This document shows positions 15,290 to 23,895 of a stretch of 64,000 bases of DNA, piece after piece. The DNA is from Bythopirellula sp041737835 (GTDB lineage: Bacteria; Planctomycetota; Planctomycetia; Pirellulales; Lacipirellulaceae), in NCBI GenBank assembly GCA_041737835.1, contig JBGSQY010000024.1. The stretch is one strand, 5' to 3'. Positions within the stretch are counted from its first letter, which is position 1; every line of letters starts with the position of its first letter. The notes beneath the pieces are model-generated. The model did not search any database. It had not been told where the DNA came from and saw only the letters and a program-made list of their open reading frames with translations. The translations under genes were made by a program, and so were the position numbers.

Positions 15290-17953
15290 ATGTCAAAAAA
15301 CTCGACCAAGATGATCTACTACTTCGGCAAGACCAAGACCGAAGGCAAAGGCAATCAAAAGACCCTCCTCGGCGGTAAGGGTGCTAACCTCGCCGACATG
15401 ACCAGCATCGGCCTCCCGGTGCCCCCAGGGTTCACCATCACCACCGAAGTTTGTGACCTGTACTACAAAAGCGGTCGCAAGTTGCCTGATGGCTTGATGG
15501 ACGAAGTCAAGAAGAACGTCGCCATGTTGGAAAAAGAACTCGGCAAGAAGTTCGGCGACACCAAGGCGCCACTTTTGCTCTCCGTTCGCTCAGGCGCTGC
15601 CTCGTCGATGCCTGGCATGATGAACACGATTCTCAATCTTGGTCTCAATGACGAATCGGTCGCCGGCCTCGCCAACGCCACCGGCCATAAGCGATTCGCA
15701 TACGACTCCTATCGCCGTTTGATCAACATGTACGGCGATGTCGTTTGCGGCGTCGATCATGAACACTTTGAAGTCGCTTTCGACAAAATTAAGAAGCGCT
15801 ACAAGGCGACCGTCGACAACGATGTGCCGTTGGAAGGCATGGTCGAGTTGTGCGATGAGTACAAAAACGTCTTCAAGAAACATTTTGGCAAACCCTTCCC
15901 GCAAGAACCACTCAAGCAGTTGGAACTTGCCGTGGAGGCCGTGTTTAAGAGCTGGATGCAGCCACGAGCCGTTAAGTATCGCCAAGTGGAAAACATCACC
16001 GGCCTGCTGGGCACCGCGGTGAACTGCCAGTCGATGGTCTTCGGCAACATGGGCGACGAATCGGGCACCGGCGTGGCCTTTACCCGCAATCCTTCCACGG
16101 GCGAAAACAAGTTCTACGGCGAGTTCCTGATCAACGCTCAGGGCGAAGACGTCGTGGCTGGCATTCGCACGCCTGAGCCCGTCGAAAAGATGGCCAAGTG
16201 GAACAAAAAAGTCTTCGATCAACTGATGACGATCAAGGACAAGCTCGAAAAGCACTACCGCGATGTGCAGGACATCGAGTTCACCATCGAAAACAACACT
16301 TTGTACATGTTGCAAACTCGCAACGGCAAACGGACCGGTGCCGCCGCGGTGAAAATTGCTTGCGACATGGTTAAGGAAAAGCTAATCACCGAGCAAGAAG
16401 CCATTTTGCGCATCCCCGCCGGTGACCTCACGCAGTTGCTACTCCCCAGCTTCAGCCCTGCCGCCAAGCAAGCCGCCAAGAAAGAAGGTCGTTTGCTCAC
16501 CGTCGGTCTCCCCGCCTCGCCGGGTGCCGCCGTCGGTAAGCCTGCCTTCACCGCCGCTGAAGCCGTGGATCGCACGCTCGAAGGCGAACAAGTCTTGCTC
16601 GTCCGCAAGGAAACCAATCCCGAAGACATCGATGGCATGCACTCCGCCGCGGGTATTCTGACCAGCACGGGCGGTATGACCAGCCATGCGGCGGTCGTCG
16701 CACGGGGATGGGGTCGTTGCTGTGTCGCGGGTGCCGGTGAAATTCAAATCGACGAGAAGGCTCGTAAGATCAAGATCGGCAACAAGGTCTACACTCACAA
16801 GGACGTCATCTCGATCGATGGATCAACCGGCGAAGTCATGGTTGGCGAAGTGGCTACGCAAACTCCCAAGATGTCTGGCGACTTCGCCACCGTCATGGGC
16901 TGGGCCGATAAGTACCGCACCATGAAGGTTCGTACCAATGCGGATACGCCGGAAGACGCCAAGCGTGCTCGTGATTTTGGCGCCCAAGGCATTGGCCTCT
17001 GCCGCACCGAGCACATGTTCTTCGAAGGGGACCGCATCATGGCGATGCGGGAAATGATTCTCGCGGGCAACGAAGAGGATCGCAAGAAAGCTCTTAAGAA
17101 GTTACTGCCCGTCCAACGCAAGGACTTCATCGGCATCTTCACCGCCATGAAGGGCCTGCCCGTGACGATTCGTTTGCTCGACCCACCGCTGCACGAATTC
17201 TTGCCGCACGACGACAAGAGCCAAGCCGAAATGGCTTCGCGTTTGGGCGTGAAGCGTGCCGACGTGAAGAACCGCGTGCAGGCCTTGCACGAACAGAACC
17301 CGATGCTGGGTCACCGTGGTTGCCGTTTGGCCGTGACCTATCCCGAGATTCTCGATATGCAAGTCACCGCCATCGCGGAAGCCGTGATCGCCTGCAAGCA
17401 GAAGAATATCGATGCTCAGGCAGAGATCATGATTCCACTCGTGGGTACCGCCGCGGAGCTGAAGTTGCTTGGCGATCGCACACGGCAAGTTATCGAAGAA
17501 GTCAAAGCCGAAAAGAAGTACACTGGCAAGCTGGATATTTTGATCGGCACGATGATCGAAATTCCACGTGCCGCGTTAACCGCTGATCAAATCGGTGAGC
17601 TCGCCGACTTCTTCAGCTTCGGCACGAACGACCTCACGCAGATGACGTTTGGCTACAGCCGCGACGACATCAACACGTTCCTCCCCGATTACCTCGAGCA
17701 GGAAATCTTGCCGCGTGACCCGTTCCAGTCGCTCGACACCACGGGTGTCGGTCAGCTGGTCGAAATGGGTGTCACCAAGGGCCGTTCCGCCAAGAAGGGC
17801 CTCAAGTGTGGCATCTGCGGCGAGCATGGTGGCGATCCCGATTCGATCTTGTTCTGCCACAAGGTAGGGCTCGATTACGTGTCGTGCAGCCCGTTCCGCG
17901 TGCCGATCGCCCGCTTGGCCGCCGCACAGGCCGCCCTCGGCAAAGGCAAGTAA
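15290..17953 (+). CDS. ppdK: Pyruvate, phosphate dikinase
   Basis: An 887-residue PPDK interconverting pyruvate, ATP and phosphate with PEP, AMP and pyrophosphate. The N-terminal nucleotide-binding domain starts YYFGKTKTEG and LGGKGANLADM. The phosphohistidine swivel domain carries GGMTSHAAVVARGWGRCCVAG. The C-terminal PEP/pyruvate barrel shows LCRTEHMFF, GHRGCRLAVTYPEI, SFGTNDLTQMTFGYSRDD and KCGICGEHGGDP. Full length with all domains. The start ATG follows GAGGA 10-11 nt upstream. It is monocistronic with a perfect terminator 27 nt after the stop. In this lineage it probably supports gluconeogenesis or a pyrophosphate-linked glycolysis. Confidence 0.97.
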   Translation: MSKNSTKMIYYFGKTKTEGKGNQKTLLGGKGANLADMTSIGLPVPPGFTITTEVCDLYYKSGRKLPDGLMDEVKKNVAMLEKELGKKFGDTKAPLLLSVRSGAASSMPGMMNTILNLGLNDESVAGLANATGHKRFAYDSYRRLINMYGDVVCGVDHEHFEVAFDKIKKRYKATVDNDVPLEGMVELCDEYKNVFKKHFGKPFPQEPLKQLELAVEAVFKSWMQPRAVKYRQVENITGLLGTAVNCQSMVFGNMGDESGTGVAFTRNPSTGENKFYGEFLINAQGEDVVAGIRTPEPVEKMAKWNKKVFDQLMTIKDKLEKHYRDVQDIEFTIENNTLYMLQTRNGKRTGAAAVKIACDMVKEKLITEQEAILRIPAGDLTQLLLPSFSPAAKQAAKKEGRLLTVGLPASPGAAVGKPAFTAAEAVDRTLEGEQVLLVRKETNPEDIDGMHSAAGILTSTGGMTSHAAVVARGWGRCCVAGAGEIQIDEKARKIKIGNKVYTHKDVISIDGSTGEVMVGEVATQTPKMSGDFATVMGWADKYRTMKVRTNADTPEDAKRARDFGAQGIGLCRTEHMFFEGDRIMAMREMILAGNEEDRKKALKKLLPVQRKDFIGIFTAMKGLPVTIRLLDPPLHEFLPHDDKSQAEMASRLGVKRADVKNRVQALHEQNPMLGHRGCRLAVTYPEILDMQVTAIAEAVIACKQKNIDAQAEIMIPLVGTAAELKLLGDRTRQVIEEVKAEKKYTGKLDILIGTMIEIPRAALTADQIGELADFFSFGTNDLTQMTFGYSRDDINTFLPDYLEQEILPRDPFQSLDTTGVGQLVEMGVTKGRSAKKGLKCGICGEHGGDPDSILFCHKVGLDYVSCSPFRVPIARLAAAQAALGKGK

Positions 17954-17979
17954 TCGCCAAGATTGCATGTAAAAACGAC

Positions 17980-18013
17980 AACGCCCAGGGGTTGCAACCC
18001 CTGGGCGTTTTTT
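17980..18013 (+). terminator. Perfect-stem terminator after ppdK
   Basis: A 14-bp perfect stem (AACGCCCAGGGGTT and its complement) with a 2-nt loop and six T residues, 27 nt after the ppdK stop. It also separates ppdK from the convergent gene at 18045. Confidence 0.92.
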
Positions 18014-18044
18014 CATGCGCCGCCTCGGCACAATTTATCGAACG

Positions 18045-18491
18045 TCATCCATCCAACGCGGGGTTCGCGGCGAACACGTCTTGAACCAGCTTTTTCTCCG
18101 CCGCCTCGTGTTCGGCGAATCGGCGTTGGAACAAACCATACCGCTCCGCCAGGACGCCCACGTCGCGCTTCTCGACAAAAGCCAATTTGGCCAAGCCGAT
18201 CATGAGGTCGACTTCAGCCAACAGGGCTTTGCGCTCGGCCTCAAGACGTTTCACTTCCGCCACAAATTGAGGCGACCGACGGGCCGCTTCCGCAAAATTC
18301 TCTTCGGGAACTTCCAGCTCAAAATACATTTCCAAGTGGGAAGCCAACGAGTTAAACAAAGAAACTAAGCTCCGGTTAGCCGGTTCGCGAGAATTTAGGC
18401 GAGACTCCAGGGCATCGATTAAGGAATTGAGCAATGTGTTCCCCTGTCTCGGCTTGAAATTCATCACGTTCCATGTTTGACCGGCATACAT
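18045..18491 (-). CDS. Small helical protein, possibly degenerate hemerythrin-like; sigma-54 controlled
   Basis: A 148-residue all-helical protein. Two patches recall HHE hemerythrin domains: LASHLEMYFELEVPEE and FAEHEAAEKKLVQDVF. Several histidines expected for a di-iron site are missing (for example ERKALLAEV where an EHxxL pattern is usual), so an intact site is doubtful. The start at 18491 is chosen for GAGG 6 nt upstream and because a -24/-12 promoter (18548-18562) lies 57 nt upstream, inside the longer open frame. The gene is immediately downstream of, and co-directional with, the globin-coupled sigma-54 activator, whose stop is 177 nt away. The hemerythrin resemblance is an inference from pattern, not from a search. 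Confidence 0.65.
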   Translation of the reverse strand: MYAGQTWNVMNFKPRQGNTLLNSLIDALESRLNSREPANRSLVSLFNSLASHLEMYFELEVPEENFAEAARRSPQFVAEVKRLEAERKALLAEVDLMIGLAKLAFVEKRDVGVLAERYGLFQRRFAEHEAAEKKLVQDVFAANPALDG

Positions 18492-18547
18492 AGTGACCTC
18501 GTCTCTGCGGATGCATTGCCGAAGTGGAATGGCACATTCATGATTTC

Positions 18548-18562
18548 GCAAATGGGATGCCA
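18548..18562 (-). promoter_or_regulatory. Predicted sigma-54 promoter of the hemerythrin-like gene
   Basis: On the minus strand TGGCAT-CCCAT-TTGC matches the -24/-12 consensus TGGCAC-N5-TTGC with exact spacing. It sits 57 nt upstream of the ATG at 18491, and a GTGC-N6-GCAC palindrome lies 50 nt further upstream. Confidence 0.72.
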
Positions 18563-18612
18563 ACAGTGCCATCGACATGAAAACCCCGGGAAATGCCGAA
18601 GTTCAAGTTCTA

Positions 18613-18632
18613 GCTGTGCCAGGACGCACAGC
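18613..18632. promoter_or_regulatory. Candidate activator site GTGC-N6-GCAC (copy 1)
   Basis: A perfect palindrome with arms GCTGTGC and GCACAGC around CAGGAC. It lies 50 nt upstream of the sigma-54 promoter at 18548-18562. The same GTGC-N6-GCAC core occurs about 52 nt upstream of the other sigma-54 promoter, which suggests binding by the adjacent activator. Confidence 0.6.
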
Positions 18633-18667
18633 CGAAGATTCGAGGGCGCGCCACATCGGGCCTGCCT

Positions 18668-20131
18668 CTAGGAATCGATGTCGTGCTTTTCAAGCAGCCG
18701 ATAGAGTGTGCGGCGGCTGATGCCCAAGGCCCGCGCTGTTCGCGCCTTGTTCCCCTGATAACGCTTGAAGGTATCGGCGATGTGATGGCGATTGAGCGTT
18801 TCCAGATCCGACTCCGGCCCTGGTCGTTGGCTTGCTGCCTCTAAACCGGTCCGCATAATTTCCGGCGGTAAATTGACAGCTAGTAACCGATTCTCATCGG
18901 CGAGAATCTTGGCCCGTTCGACGGCATTGCGAAGTTGGCGAATGTTGCCCGGCCAACCATAGTTCTCGATGACGTGCTGAAATTCCTTATCTAATTCCCA
19001 ATCACGTCCGGCAAAATGCCTGACCAACGGGAGGATATCTATTTGTCGATCCCGCAGCGGCGGCAACACGATCGTCAACACGTTAATGCGGTAATACAAA
19101 TCCTCGCGGAACCGGCCCTTTTGAATTTCTTCGCCCAGATCGCGATTGGTCGCTGCCAGCAATCGCACGCTTACCCGGCGTTCTTTCACCGAGCCAACCC
19201 GCCGCAATGAGCCATCCTCAAGCACACGCAAAAGTTTCGCCTGCAAGCCACCGGCCAACTCACCGATTTCATCGATAAACAACGTCCCCCCGTCGGCTAC
19301 TTCAAACAAACCGGGCTTGCTGGCAACGGCCCCGGTAAAGGCCCCTTTCTCATGGCCGAAAAGTTCGCTTTCCAGCAAATTTTCGGGAAGCGCCGCACAG
19401 TTGATCACCACCAGCGGCTTATCGGCAAATCGACTCGCCCGATGGATTGCTTTGGCGACGAGTTCCTTACCCGTCCCGCTTTCCCCCTGAATCAGCACCG
19501 GCTTGTCAGTCGAAGCCATGCGATCGATCAAGCGCAGCACTTCCTGCATCGGCTCGCTATTGCCAACCATCGGTATGGTCTTTTGTTCCCGTTCCAACAC
19601 GGTTCGCAGTTGCAAATTCTCTTTGCTTAATCGCTGTTGCTGAGCCGCGAACTCGGTTTGATAGGCATCTTCGATGATCGCCAAATCCAGATCGAGCAGC
19701 TTATTCAGCGATCCCAACGTCAACGAAAGCTCTGCAGGCGTTCCCTGCCAGTTTTCCGATGTGATCCGGCCAAGTGCCTGACGCATTCGCGAGAGAGCCG
19801 CATTTGTATAGACCTGATCGAGCCCGATGGCCACGTGCCGTTGACCCACTTTGGTTCGCAGCACCACGTAATCGTTGTCGTAAGGCCCTGTTAGTAGTTG
19901 CCGCAGCCACAAACGCAGTGTCGATTTGAGCTGCAAGATTTGCGCTTCGCCCCCGCGGATGACTTCCGCCGCGCGAGGATGCAAGCCAATCTGATGGTAG
20001 AAATCTTCGACGATTTCGTCGGAACGCGCCAGCAGGACGTCACGAATGGCCGTGATCCGCTGATAATCAACGGCATCCCAACCCACGTAGCGTTGCAGTT
20101 CGCAATATTTATCAAATGAAGTGCTCAGCAT
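18668..20131 (-). CDS. Globin-coupled sigma-54-dependent transcriptional activator
   Basis: A 487-residue regulator with three parts. Residues 1-155 resemble a globin-coupled sensor/protoglobin domain: WDAVDYQRI, EDFYHQIGLHPRA and TKVGQRHVAIGLDQVYTNAAL, where His99 is the likely proximal haem ligand. A short coiled coil (about 160-183) links to a complete AAA+ domain: GESGTGKE (216-223), GAFTGA sigma-54 contact loop (263-268), TLFIDEIGE and the NPP-like R-finger region. The C-terminus is a Fis-type helix-turn-helix (ARTARALGISRRTLYRLL). The start at 20131 has GGGAG 5 nt upstream. It probably senses oxygen, NO or CO and activates the flanking sigma-54 promoters. Globin sensors are usually joined to chemotaxis or cyclase domains, so this output is notable. 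Confidence 0.82.
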   Translation of the reverse strand: MLSTSFDKYCELQRYVGWDAVDYQRITAIRDVLLARSDEIVEDFYHQIGLHPRAAEVIRGGEAQILQLKSTLRLWLRQLLTGPYDNDYVVLRTKVGQRHVAIGLDQVYTNAALSRMRQALGRITSENWQGTPAELSLTLGSLNKLLDLDLAIIEDAYQTEFAAQQQRLSKENLQLRTVLEREQKTIPMVGNSEPMQEVLRLIDRMASTDKPVLIQGESGTGKELVAKAIHRASRFADKPLVVINCAALPENLLESELFGHEKGAFTGAVASKPGLFEVADGGTLFIDEIGELAGGLQAKLLRVLEDGSLRRVGSVKERRVSVRLLAATNRDLGEEIQKGRFREDLYYRINVLTIVLPPLRDRQIDILPLVRHFAGRDWELDKEFQHVIENYGWPGNIRQLRNAVERAKILADENRLLAVNLPPEIMRTGLEAASQRPGPESDLETLNRHHIADTFKRYQGNKARTARALGISRRTLYRLLEKHDIDS

Positions 20132-20202
20132 AAAAACTCCCATGTTTCCCTGTTTGTAACATGTCTTGCTCGGCACTCCAACTGTGTCAACGAAGCTTGG
20201 AA

Positions 20203-20218
20203 CGTGCGAAATAGCACG
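20203..20218. promoter_or_regulatory. Candidate activator site GTGC-N6-GCAC (copy 2)
   Basis: A perfect palindrome CGTGC-GAAATA-GCACG in the divergent region between the activator gene and the BON-CBS-UspA genes, 52 nt upstream of the predicted sigma-54 promoter at 20271. It has the same core and nearly the same promoter distance as the site at 18613-18632. Confidence 0.6.
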
Positions 20219-20270
20219 CCCTACAATCCGATCTCGCAGTATTTCCAGGGAAAAATGCCCCGCGAGCCTG

Positions 20271-20286
20271 TGGCCTGCGACTTGCT
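20271..20286 (+). promoter_or_regulatory. Predicted sigma-54 promoter of the BON-CBS-UspA genes
   Basis: TGGCCT-GCGAC-TTGCT matches the -24/-12 consensus with exact spacing and is followed by T-rich sequence. It lies 53 nt before the ATG of the BON-domain gene, whose ribosome site is GGAGGGAGG. Confidence 0.72.
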
Positions 20287-20338
20287 CTTTTATTGATCAA
20301 AGCTCGGTAAACCGAGCACGCGGAGGGAGGGCCTGGTT

Positions 20339-20653
20339 ATGTCGATCTCTTGCGACGACGCCTGGTGCAAACAGAGACCTTGCACAAAGGGAATTGGTGA
20401 CACGCGCAAGATACAGATCGAAACCGAGGCCTGCGACCGGCTCAAGAGGCACAACTCGTTCAGGGGTCATTGGGATTCGCTGACGGTGGAAGTTGTTAAT
20501 GACACCCTGATACTCTCCGGTCGCCTCCCTTCGTTTTACCTTAAACAAGTTTTGCAAACGATCATGAAAAATGTTCCCGGCGTAACTCACATCGTCAACC
20601 AAGTCGACGTTGTTTCGCCGCGAGGGCTCAGTAGCGTGACCACTTATCGTTAG
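20339..20653 (+). CDS. BON-domain protein
   Basis: A 104-residue protein whose residues about 28-95 form a BON fold: LTVEVVNDTLILSGRLPSFYLKQVLQ and VPGVTHIVNQVDVV. BON domains bind phospholipid or other hydrophobic surfaces, and in single-domain planctomycete proteins the partner is unknown. No signal peptide is visible, so it is probably cytoplasmic. The N-terminus has three cysteines (CDDAWCKQRPC) that could bind metal or respond to redox state. It is the first gene of a three-gene run with 11-12 nt gaps, behind a predicted sigma-54 promoter. Confidence 0.8.
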   Translation: MSISCDDAWCKQRPCTKGIGDTRKIQIETEACDRLKRHNSFRGHWDSLTVEVVNDTLILSGRLPSFYLKQVLQTIMKNVPGVTHIVNQVDVVSPRGLSSVTTYR

Positions 20654-20664
20654 GAGACAGACCC

Positions 20665-21144
20665 ATGATTGCCTCCGCAGATCGCCTGAAAAGCCTGCAA
20701 GTTTCCGACGCCATGGCGCACAGTCTTATCACCATCAGCGCCAACAGCACTCTCAGTGAAGCCGCCGACGTGCTTTGCGAGCATCGCATCACGGGTGCCC
20801 CCGTTGTTGACGAGCGCGGCAAGTGCATCGGAGTGATCAGTGGCTCGGATTTCATTCACTCCAAAGCCGAAGAACTCGAAGGCACACAAACCCGGCACGT
20901 TCTCGTGAGTGGGTCGTCCTACGACGCCTTCTGCATCGAAGAAATGCGCCACGATCTCGTGCGGAGTCACATGACGCCCGGAGTGCAAACTATTGGCGAA
21001 TCCACGTCGCTGCTCCTAGCCGCGCGGACCATGTGCGACAAACATATTCACCGGCTCATCGTCGTCGACGAACTCGACCGGCCGGTTGGCATTCTTACAA
21101 GTCTCGATCTAGTCGCCACGCTGATTGCGGTGGTGGAAGAATGA
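20665..21144 (+). CDS. Two-CBS-domain protein
   Basis: A 159-residue protein made of a tandem CBS pair (Bateman module). The first runs through VSDAMAHSLITISANSTLSEAADVL and GAPVVDERGKCIGVISGSDFI; the second through VRSHMTPGVQTIGESTSLLLAARTM and RLIVVDELDRPVGILTSLDLVATL. Such modules sense adenosine ligands or ionic state. The start ATG follows GGAG by 9 nt and lies 11 nt after the BON gene. Stand-alone CBS proteins beside UspA are common in oxygen- or starvation-responsive gene sets. Confidence 0.9.
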   Translation: MIASADRLKSLQVSDAMAHSLITISANSTLSEAADVLCEHRITGAPVVDERGKCIGVISGSDFIHSKAEELEGTQTRHVLVSGSSYDAFCIEEMRHDLVRSHMTPGVQTIGESTSLLLAARTMCDKHIHRLIVVDELDRPVGILTSLDLVATLIAVVEE

Positions 21145-21156
21145 AAGGAGCACACC

Positions 21157-21591
21157 ATGGTCGCTCTCCATCCTAAACACGTCCTCGTGCCCACGGACTT
21201 TTCCGAGGAATCGGCCCAAGTTGTCGAAAACTGGCGGAATCTCGTTGACAATCCAGGGCAACTCACCGTTCTTCACGTCGCCCCGCAAGCAACACCGGCG
21301 GAAAGCGATTTGGTCGTCGGCTGGAATCTCGAAAGCGATGAAAAACGCCGTGAGCGGCTCGTGGAAATGCTGCACAAGAAATTTCCTGACAAGAGCTTCT
21401 CCGACGTCCATTTTGAAGTGCTCTTCGGCTCGCCCGCTACGGAGATTGCCAAATATGCCGAAGAACACGATACCGATTTGATCGTGCTGCCATCACACGG
21501 CAGGACCGGATTAGCGCGATTGATGATCGGTTCGGTCGCCGAACGCGTGGTACGTTTGGCTCACTGCCCCGTATTGGTCATTCGCGAGTGA
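21157..21591 (+). CDS. Universal stress protein (UspA family)
   Basis: A 144-residue UspA-fold protein: HVLVPTDFSEESAQVV at the N-terminus and the ATP-binding signature LPSHGRTGLARLMIGSVAERVVRLAHCPVLVIRE at the C-terminus (G-x2-G-x9-G-S pattern). It is therefore an ATP-binding type. It is the third gene of the predicted sigma-54 operon, 12 nt after the CBS gene, with AAGGAG as ribosome site. It is likely induced under the condition sensed by the globin-coupled activator. Confidence 0.93.
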   Translation: MVALHPKHVLVPTDFSEESAQVVENWRNLVDNPGQLTVLHVAPQATPAESDLVVGWNLESDEKRRERLVEMLHKKFPDKSFSDVHFEVLFGSPATEIAKYAEEHDTDLIVLPSHGRTGLARLMIGSVAERVVRLAHCPVLVIRE

Positions 21592-21644
21592 ATGCGACTC
21601 AAAGTTATGCCGTCCCGCGGCCGGGAGAGACGCAAGGAGTAGCG

Positions 21645-23597
21645 CTAACCGGCCGCGCTCTCGGCAAGGGCCAACACTTGCGCAAAGGGCACGCTTTCCA
21701 ATCTGCCAAACGCCGCATGTTTGCGTAACTTGTCTTTGGTCGTTGCGGGCGAAGTGATGCCGCATAAAAATCGCGCAATCTGCCGCGGGCTCCGCAGAGA
21801 ATGATGCCTTTCGGCGATCAGTTGTTTGACAATCGCGCGGTCTGCTCCATCAATTGCCGCCCCGGCCGTTGGGGGCATAATCTGTTTCTTAGCCCCTGCG
21901 CAGCGGCTGCAATGCCCGCAGTTCTCGCGCTGCTCGCCGAAGTATTCCAACAGATAACGCGTGTAACACCCACCGCATTCCGCGAGCGCCACCACTTTCC
22001 GCAAGCGCGTGATATCTTGCTCCTCGCGACGGGCAAAGCGTTCGTTCAAATGCTGCAAAACTGGCTGCAAATCATGGGGACGCCGTACCATTTTGTAGCC
22101 GTAACGTAATCCTGCGGTTTGAAGTACGATGTCTCCGGTCTGATCCAAATAATCGAGGGCCGACACTATCCGTTCGCGGCTTTCGGCGAGTTTCTTGGCA
22201 GCCTCCACAACGTCGATGCTGAGCCAAATCTTTCCCGTCCGGGCACATTGAAAGATGTTCTTCAAAAATTCCGCGCGTTTGGGATCGAACTTCTGGAGAA
22301 TCTCCGCCGAGGGTTTCCGCGGCTGGAATTTGAATTCCGTGTAAACCGGCCCCGTCGGCTGCAAAATCTTTTCGAGCTCGAGATAAGTGAGTAGCGTTTT
22401 GACGACCAGCTCGCGGACGTCATGCCGTGCCGACAGATCGAAGGTGGAAACTTCCAGCGTATCGCCCCCTTCCAACAACTCGCGTGTTAAAGATTCGATA
22501 GCTTGAGGGGTGGGTGTGTCGCCGTAGCTGAAATTTTCGAGCGTCACCAAATCATCGCGGTAGGCCAATAGCTCGCAGACGGCCGGTTGACCATCACGCC
22601 CCGCGCGGCCGATCTCCTGCATGTAACTTTCCAAGCTCTTGGGAAGATTGTAATGATACACCGCGCGGATATTGGACTTGTCGATCCCCATGCCAAAGGC
22701 AATCGTGGCCACAACGATCATGTCGTCCGCCGCCATAAAGTCATCCTGCACTTCATTGCGTTCTTCGGTTTTCATACCGGCATGATAGGCCCGCGCCGCA
22801 TGGCCTTGACTCGCGAGCAAGCCCGCGATCTGCTCGGCGGTGCGTTGCAATGTGACGTACACGATGGCTGGTCCCGGCGCCCGCTCCGCCAATTTCTTGA
22901 GCAACACATTCTTACGTTCGCGTTCCACGCACGCCGTCACGCGGAGTTCCAGATTCGAGCGATAAAATCCCGTTTGCACGACATTATGCACGGGAACCGC
23001 AAACACCTTGGCAATATCGTTCACCACGTCGGGGGTCGCCGTAGCGGTCAGTGCCAAGACCCGTTTCACCTTGAGCCGTTCGGCCAGCGCGGCGATTCGC
23101 AAGTAATCGGGCCGGAAATTATGCCCCCATTCGCTGATGCAATGCGCTTCATCAACGGCCAGCAAGGCAATCTTTTGATGCTCGAGTAACTGCAAAAATC
23201 GTTCATTGCCCAACCTTTCTGGCGAAACGTACAGCAACCTCATACGACCCTGCCGTAAATCTTCATAAACCTGAATCGCTTCCTCGCGTTCCATCGTTGA
23301 ATCAAGCCGCGCAGCAGGAACATTGCGCTCCCGCAAAAAGTCGATCTGATCTTTCATCAGCGCGATCAATGGCGAGATTACCACCGTCAAACCGTCAAAG
23401 AGCAATGCCGGCAATTGATAACAGAGGCTCTTGCCGCTCCCCGTGGGAAAGATCGCGACCGAGGATTCCCCTTCGAGCAAATGCGTGATCACTTGATGCT
23501 GGCCGGCTCGGAATCGTTCAAAGCCAAAGACCTCGCGAAGTTTTTCGTAAGCCTCTTCCATAGATGTGCGCGGACGACGGGGTGGCGAAGCAAGCAT
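21645..23597 (-). CDS. recQ: ATP-dependent DNA helicase RecQ
   Basis: A 650-residue superfamily 2 helicase. Walker A PTGSGKS is at residues 51-57, DEAH in AVDEAHCISEWGHNFRPDY at about 146, and motif VI in QEIGRAGRDGQP. The zinc-binding cysteines are unusually late (ECGGCYTRYLL...NCGHCSRC), after a winged-helix-like stretch. The C-terminus lacks a standard HRDC domain and instead ends in a short IARFLCGI-type helical segment. This corresponds to a common bacterial RecQ variant that unwinds recombination and repair intermediates. The start ATG at 23597 has GGAG 10 nt upstream. It is convergent with uspA, whose stop lies 53 nt away. Confidence 0.9.
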   Translation of the reverse strand: MLASPPRRPRTSMEEAYEKLREVFGFERFRAGQHQVITHLLEGESSVAIFPTGSGKSLCYQLPALLFDGLTVVISPLIALMKDQIDFLRERNVPAARLDSTMEREEAIQVYEDLRQGRMRLLYVSPERLGNERFLQLLEHQKIALLAVDEAHCISEWGHNFRPDYLRIAALAERLKVKRVLALTATATPDVVNDIAKVFAVPVHNVVQTGFYRSNLELRVTACVERERKNVLLKKLAERAPGPAIVYVTLQRTAEQIAGLLASQGHAARAYHAGMKTEERNEVQDDFMAADDMIVVATIAFGMGIDKSNIRAVYHYNLPKSLESYMQEIGRAGRDGQPAVCELLAYRDDLVTLENFSYGDTPTPQAIESLTRELLEGGDTLEVSTFDLSARHDVRELVVKTLLTYLELEKILQPTGPVYTEFKFQPRKPSAEILQKFDPKRAEFLKNIFQCARTGKIWLSIDVVEAAKKLAESRERIVSALDYLDQTGDIVLQTAGLRYGYKMVRRPHDLQPVLQHLNERFARREEQDITRLRKVVALAECGGCYTRYLLEYFGEQRENCGHCSRCAGAKKQIMPPTAGAAIDGADRAIVKQLIAERHHSLRSPRQIARFLCGITSPATTKDKLRKHAAFGRLESVPFAQVLALAESAAG

Positions 23598-23836
23598 GGT
23601 AACAATTCTCCGCTGAGCTAGTGACTGCGTAAAACGTCGTGCCGCGCGACGCACTCAACTAATGACAATATGAACATTTGTTCACATAGCGGATTATCAT
23701 AGCGGCTGAGAAAGGAAGTACAAGCAATTCACTCAAAAACCTCCAGATCGCTACGGGCTGATAAAAAACGCGGAATTTGCCGGGAAAACCACACAATTCC
23801 ACTGGAAAGTGACAAGCTGCTGTCACTGGAAACGAA

Positions 23837-23869
23837 AAACGCCCAGGGTTTGCAATCCCTTGGGCGTTT
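23837..23869 (-). terminator. Terminator after lpxA
   Basis: A GC-rich stem (AAACGCCC-AGGG against CCCTTGGGCGTTT, one bulge) with a T-rich flank on the minus strand (GTTTTTCG), 27 nt after the lpxA stop. Confidence 0.8.
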
Positions 23870-23895
23870 GATTTTCTTGTTGTTACTGGCCCAAC

